Source: Nyssa sinensis (Eukaryota > Streptophyta > Magnoliopsida > Cornales > Nyssaceae). From it: a stretch of 64,000 nt of DNA. This document shows, piece after piece, positions 58,822 through 64,000 of the stretch (its first letter is position 1; every line of letters begins with the position of its first letter). Both the position numbers and the translations under genes were made by a program. The stretch covers positions 62,001 to 126,000 of the forward strand of contig VIRR01000544.1 in the NCBI GenBank assembly GCA_008638375.1, read 5' to 3'. The notes under the pieces were generated by a model. It searched no databases. It saw only the letters and a list, made by a program, of their open reading frames with translations, and was not told the DNA's origin.

Positions 58822-60500
58822 GTGGTTAATCCCATGCGACAAGAGATCGAATCGATCAAACGACACATTGAACTGGTGCAGGAACAGTTGCTTGCCATCA
58901 TTAGAACGCTGGCAACACTCACACAAAACCAAGCAGTGGGTTCTCCTAACCCGCCGGTCAACTTCGCTGCAGAAACACAACCTCCTGTTGCCACGGAGAA
59001 TGAAAAACTTCATGAGCAGGCTCCAAATAACCAGCTTGGGCACCCCCAGGGTGTTGCCCGCGTTGGCAGAGATCCACAACCGTCAGCAGTTCCAGGCTGG
59101 GGAACATCGGCCTTCGTTCCTGACGTCCATTACCGGAGCACTACTCGAGCCCCAACTCCAAGGGCCTCGGGAGCACATCCGGTACCGCAGGAGCCTCATC
59201 ATGCAACACCAATCCCTCCAGTTTGGAACCCTCCTCCGTCCAAAGGGCGTACTCAACCCTATTATCCTGAAGCCGAGGCTGTCAGGCAGGGTTCGTAAGA
59301 TGTCAGACTCAGAGACCCGCGGAGGGTAGAGGAAATTGCAGAGTCTATGGATAGAACAATCGCCTTAAGAGGACCTCAGAACCCTCCAGAGCAAGACGAG
59401 TTGGCTACGCTGTTCGGAAGACTAGCCACCCCGTTCACTCACGCCATCATATCAGAAGAGAGGCCCAGAAAGTTCATGGTGCCCAAGTTCACCCTGTATG
59501 ATGGATCAGGAGATCATCTCTCGCACTACCAGCATACGATAGCCCTTCACGGAGCCTCTGATGCTTTCATGTGCCGAACTTTCATCACCAGCTTGAAGGG
59601 AACTGCTCTGAAGTGGTTCCACAGCCTCCCTCCGAACTCAATTACTAGCTTTTATGAGCTCGGTAGATAGTTCTTGGACAGGTTTATGACCAGCAGGAGG
59701 CTCAGAAGGGGACCAGAATTCCTGTTAAATGTCAAGCAGACTAAGGAGGAATCCCTCAGAGCCTACATTGCGCACTTCAATACAGAACTCACGGAGATCA
59801 CTGACTGCAGCCCAAAGTTCCTTGTAGCAGCCCTAACTGCCGGGCTTGCCCAAGGTGGTTTTAGAGACTCCTTAACCAAGAGCCCCCAGCCGACATGGCG
59901 GCATTAATGAGTCGGGCCAGAAAGTACATCAACCTGGAAGAAGCCAACCGCACATCCTAGAAGGGCAAAGACCAGACCCAGAGGGATAATCCAAAGAGGG
60001 AGGATCACAAGAAGGAGGACCACAGAAGAGACTCCAAGAAAAAAAGGGCCAGAAGCCCAGAGAAGAGAACAGCACCCAGAGCTGTGTACAATTTCGGACC
60101 AAAGGAGTTCACCAACTTCACTCCTTTAAACACCACACCGAACCAAGTACTCCGGCAGATCCGAGATCGGGAGAACCTGAGGTGGTCGGAACCAATCAAA
60201 GGAGATCCCAACCTTCGGGACCAAAGTAAGTACTGTGATTTCTATAAAGATCATGGACATACAACTAACACATGCAGGACCCTCTGATATGAGATAGAGC
60301 AACTCATAAAGAAGGGGCGTCTTCGGGAGTTCGTCAAGCAGGACGGAAGGCAGAACCCCCAAGAAGACAAGCCTCAACAACGGCCGGACCAGAGGCCCGA
60401 ACAGAGGCAGGAGTAGAGGGAAGGACGAAATGAGCCTCAGAGGCAGAACAACCATGTCATCTACGTCCTCCATGCCGACTCCCCTATCACAGGAATGTCC
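58822..60500 (+). pseudogene. Gypsy gag, broken
   Basis: One frame runs through 58822-59907 with a TAA near 59293 and a TAG at 59668. It carries a coiled N-terminal part (IESIKRHIELVQEQL) and a retrotransposon gag core (PKFTLYDGSGDHLSHYQ, LKGTALKWFHSLPPNSI, FLDRFMTSRRL, EESLRAYIAHFN). A frame shift near 59885 is followed by a basic Lys/Arg-rich region and YCDFYKDHGHTTNTCRTL (60230-60285), an altered zinc-knuckle-like motif common in Tat-group gag. More stops follow to about 60415. Confidence 0.85.
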
Positions 60501-61088
60501 AACAGGGCAAGAAAGAGATATGCTCGGGAGGCCAGAGCTGCCCCGAACGTATTACAGATCTCTAGCGTAGAAAAGAGGCTCAAGTCAGCACCGGAGATCC
60601 AATTCACTGAACAAGATCTAGCAGGGGTACACTGCCCTCACAGTGATGCCCTTGTTATTACACTCAAAATCGCCAACTGCGAGATCAAGAGAGTCTTGGT
60701 CGATACTAGCAGCTCTGTCAACATACTGTTCTATGAGCCACTTAAACAGATGGGGATGGACCATGACAACGTCAAGCCCACTACTTCCGTGATGGCAGCT
60801 TTTGATGGCAATCTCAGCACCCCATTGGGAAGAGTCGACCTTCCTACCACTATAGGAGAGGGTGAAGGGCAGAAGACCACCATCTCGGAGTACATGCTGT
60901 TAAACATGAGATCTCCTTACAACGTCATAATCGGGAGACCCTGGTTGCACCAGATAGGGGCAGTCACCTCGACCCTTTATCAGTGTCTGAAGTACGTCCA
61001 CAACCAGAACGTTCACTCGGTCAGAGGGTGTCAGCCAACCTCTCGGGAGTGCCATGCTATTGCCCTCAAGGAGAAGGCTCCTCAATAG
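60495..61088 (+). pseudogene. Gypsy protease region
   Basis: Contains IKRVLVDTSSSVNILFYEPL, the aspartic-protease active-site region; family members usually have D-[TG]-G-S-S, so the Gly has been replaced. NVIIGRPWLHQIGAVTST follows, the conserved end of the protease. The frame closes at TAG 61086. Confidence 0.8.
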
Positions 61089-62570
61089 CAATTACAGTAC
61101 ACTCAGGACTGTGCAGATCCAGTTCTCACCCACACTCTCGAGGTAGAAGTTTGCCCATCCAGCATCGAAGAACCCCTAAGCCCAAGGGGATGCAACAGCC
61201 GAGCCAAACCTGTTGGCGAGCCCATCAAAGTATTGGTCAGTCCAGAAGCAGACGGGCATTATTTGTATATCGGCCCAGATCTGATGCACACCAAGCTAGA
61301 AAATATAATCAAGTTTCTGAAAAACAACCTCTCTATATTTGCTTGGGAAACTAGGGACATGGAGGGTATAGACCCTAGCCTCATCACTCACAAGCTGATG
61401 GTCGATCCAGATCATCCACCAGTTAGACAGAAGAGAAGACCGATTGCTCCTGAACGGCATCGGATTATAAATGAAGAAGTCCAGAGGCTGCTTGAAGCCA
61501 AGATGATATGAGAAGTGTTCTATCCCGACTAGCTAGCCAACACCGTGCTTGTCAAGAAGAAAAAAGGCAAGTGGAGAGTCTGCGTTGATTATACAGACCT
61601 CAACAAAGCCTGCCCCAAGGACAGCTTTCTACGGCCGAGGATAGACCAGCTGGTTGACGCCACTGCGGGACATGAGCTTATGAGCTTCATGGATGCCTAC
61701 TCTGGGTACAACCAGATCCAGATGTACCCTCCAGACCAAGAGAAGACAGCTTTCATAACCGAACGAGGGCTCTACTGCTACGGAGTAATGCTTTTCGGTT
61801 TAAAGAACGCTGGAGCCACTTATCAGCAGTTGGTGAACAAGATGTTCAGCCCACTGCTCGGCAGCACCATGGAGGTATACATCGATGACATGTTGGTGAA
61901 GAGTCTGCAGAAAGGTAGTCACCTCCAGCACTTAGCCCAGACCTTCGATATCCTCAGACAGCACAGGATGAAGCTCAACCCCTCGAAATGTACCTTCGGG
62001 GTTACAAAGGGAAAATTCTTGGGATACATCGTCTCTCAGAGGGGTATCGAAGCAGACCCCACTCAGATCCAAGCCCTGATTGGACTGAAGACACTAAGAA
62101 CCAGGAAGGAAATTCAGGCACTGAATGGCAGAATTGTGGCACTAAGCAGATTTATCTCCAAATCCACTGATCGCTGCCTACCTTTCTTCAAAGCTCTGAA
62201 GAGCAGCAAAGCTTTGCAGTAGACGGAAGAATGCGAGAAATCTTTTCAAGAACTAAAGGAGTATCTAGCCTTTCCAGAGCTCTTGTCAAAACCAGTACAA
62301 GGAGAAAAGCTACTCTTGTACCTTGCAGTTTCTGAAAATGCGGTTAGTTCCGCATTAATCAAATAGGACAGGGGAGTGCAGAAGCCTATATTCTACGTCA
62401 GTAGGGCACTACTTGACACGGAAAAGAGATATCCAGAAGTAGAAAAGCTGGCCTATGCCTTGGTCATATCAGCTCGAAAGCTCCGACCTTATTTCCAAGC
62501 CCATCCAATCGAGATCCCAACTGCTTATCCTCTGAAGTCAATACTGAGGTATCGAGAAGATTGCTGAAGT
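61089..62570 (+). pseudogene. Gypsy reverse transcriptase and RNase H
   Basis: A linker reads FAWETRDMEGIDPSLITHKL. Reverse transcriptase follows at about 61400-62000 with GKWRVCVDYTDLNKACPKD, FMDAYSGYNQIQM, FGLKNAGATYQQLVNKMF and the catalytic YIDDMLVKS. Then come KCTFGV and FLGYIVSQRGIE and the RNase H lead-in. In-frame stops interrupt at about 61509, 61530, 62221 and 62365, and the second RNase H part is at 62376-62567 (FYVSRALLDTEKRYPEVEKL). The YIDD core is intact but the frame is not. Confidence 0.88.
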
Positions 62571-63204
62571 GGTCTGTGGAGTTAGGGGAACTCGACATAT
62601 CATATGTACCCCGAAATTCCATCAAGGGCAGGCCTTAGCTGATTTTGTTGCCGAGTTCACCTCAGCACTTCAAAACAAAGCACAACTCACCGAAACTTCG
62701 AGAACCTGGCTGCTATACATCGATGGATCGTCAACCGATCAAGTTTCGGGAGTAGGCCTGGTACTACAGTCCCCTGATGTGCTCACGTCAGAGAAAGCAG
62801 TCAGCTTAGGATTCAAAGCTTCTAACAATGAAGCAGAATATGAAGCCCTAATCTTAGGCATGAAGCTTGCCTTGGAATGCGAGGCTCAGAACCTCAATGC
62901 CTTCTCAGACTCCCAGCTGGTGGTAAGCCATGTCTTGGGAGAATTTTCCATTAAAGATGATAGGATGCTCCGGTACTCCGAACTGGTGAACCACTTGAGA
63001 CATTCCTTCCAGACATTTACTATCCAGAAAATTGAAAGAAGCCAGAACTACAGAGCAGACGCTTTGGCTAACATGGCGTCCCGCTTAAAGTCTGAAGCAA
63101 ACTCCACAGTAAAAATCTCTTATCAGCTAGGACCTAGTATAGAGGAAGCCCAAGTTGCTCAAATTACTGAACAGCCCCAGAGCTGGATGACTCCAATCCT
63201 CTAG
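62569..63204 (+). pseudogene. Second (archaeal-type) RNase H of gypsy element
   Basis: TWLLYIDGSSTDQVSGVGLV, NNEAEYEALILGMKLA, FSDSQLVVSHVLGEF and NYRADALANMAS carry the D-E-D-D pattern of a type I RNase H distinct from the one fused to the reverse transcriptase. Two RNase H domains in tandem are the hallmark of the Tat lineage (Ogre/Retand/Tat). The frame ends at a TAG at 63202. Confidence 0.85.
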
Positions 63205-64000
63205 TACTTGCAATCCGGGCTCCTCCCTGAAGACAAAAACAAAGCCAGGAGAATCCGAATCAGAGCGGCTCGGTACCTAATCCTGAACAACAAGTTGTAC
63301 AGAAGGTCGTATTCTCAACCTTTGTTAAAATGCTTAACTCTAGGAGAATCACAATATGTCTTGGCTGAAATACATGAGGGAATTTGCGGGAATCATAATG
63401 GGGGCAGAACTATAGCTCACCGAGCTCTATCTCAGGGCTATTACTGGCCTAGCATGTTGAAACATGCTAAGGAATATGTTCGGAAGTGCGACAAATGCCA
63501 AAGATTTGCCCCATATCAACATCAGCCTCACCACGAGCTCATCCCGATTCCTAGTCCTTGGCCCATTGCTCAGTAGGGGATGGACATCGTGGGTCCATTA
63601 CCGAAGGCACCTCCAAACAAAAAGTATCTCTTGGTGGCCATCGACTACTTCTCTAAATGGGCTGAAGCTGAACCTCTAACACATATCACAGAGAAGGAAG
63701 TCGAGAGCTTCACCTAGAAAAATATTATTTGCAGGTTCGGCGTACCACGTGTGATTATCTCCAACAATGGGACAAAATTCACTGGTAAAGGCTTTAAGAA
63801 ATTCTGTGAAAATCTCAACATTAGGCAGCACTTTGCCTCTCCAGGCCATCCACAAGCAAATGGGCAAGTAGAGGTCACCAACCGAATAATCCTTGACGGG
63901 TTAAAGAAAAGGTTGGAACAGGCCAAAGGAAAGTGGGCAGAGGAACTCCCTGGAGTTCTTTGGGCCTACAGAACAACCAGAAGAACTCCCACCTTTGAAA
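63205..64000 (+). pseudogene. Gypsy integrase (runs off window)
   Basis: 63205-63573 holds the zinc-binding H2C2 region (HEGICGNHNGGRTIAHRALS, CDKCQRFAP). After a TAG at about 63574, the catalytic core follows: GMDIVGPLPKAPPNKKYLLV, AIDYFSKWAEAE, then another TAG near 63715, ISNNGTKFTGKGF and ASPGHPQANGQVEVTNR. The window ends inside the core, and the 3' LTR is not visible. Confidence 0.87.

Noticed and set aside
59668..63715. TAG codons in the gypsy element as programmed recoding
   Set aside because: They fall at many scattered sites in all domains together with a frameshift, a TAA and TGAs, which fits simple decay.

Overview
The window is nuclear DNA of a flowering plant, most likely a eudicot. 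The evidence is AT-rich intergenic DNA, genes split by spliceosomal GT-AG introns, microsatellites, MITEs, and LTR retrotransposons of plant Ty1/copia and Ty3/gypsy lineages. I cannot name the species. I reconstructed gene models by joining exons at splice sites with consistent phase and comparing the products with remembered plant families. Nothing was searched.

Layout. 1-4.4 kb: AT-rich DNA with MITE-like repeats and a broken first exon of a GUX gene. 4.4-5.3 kb: intact last exon of a GUX4/GUX5-type xylan glucuronosyltransferase (GT8). 6.8-7.7 kb and 14.7 kb onward: a decayed Mutator-like transposase, split by a solo LTR (A, 7738-14740) that is itself split by a second solo LTR (B, 10193-14166). 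15-18 kb: SINE-like and MITE repeats. 18.4-26.6 kb (+): complete 17-exon ANP/NPK1-type MAPKKK (671 aa). 27.2-28 kb: TRIM-like retroelement remnant. 28.5-30.4 kb (-): complete 4-exon TANGLED1 homologue (372 aa). 30.4-35.7 kb: intergenic DNA with a fold-back element, a SINE and a MITE. 35.7-49.8 kb (-): a Ty1/copia element with TSD aaaat, interrupted in gag by LTR C (39504-47726), which is interrupted by reverse-oriented LTR D (39599-43671). 50.3-56.9 kb (-): complete 13-coding-exon kinesin-14 close to Arabidopsis KIN14S (797 aa), rich in tandem duplications. 58 kb to the end (+): a degenerate Ty3/gypsy element of the Tat type with two RNase H domains, running off the window.

The three intact host genes all act on plant cell division or microtubules. 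ANP is a cytokinesis MAPKKK, TAN1 marks the division site, and KIN14S is a minus-end-type kinesin. The GUX exon beside ANP repeats the Arabidopsis arrangement as I remember it (GUX5 beside ANP1, GUX4 near ANP2), so this looks like conserved microsynteny. The most distinctive signals are the exactly bounded nested LTRs, a tRNA-like A-box/B-box module shared by three of those LTRs, and the kinesin gene, in which separate local tandem duplications have copied two splice acceptors and the stop-codon region.
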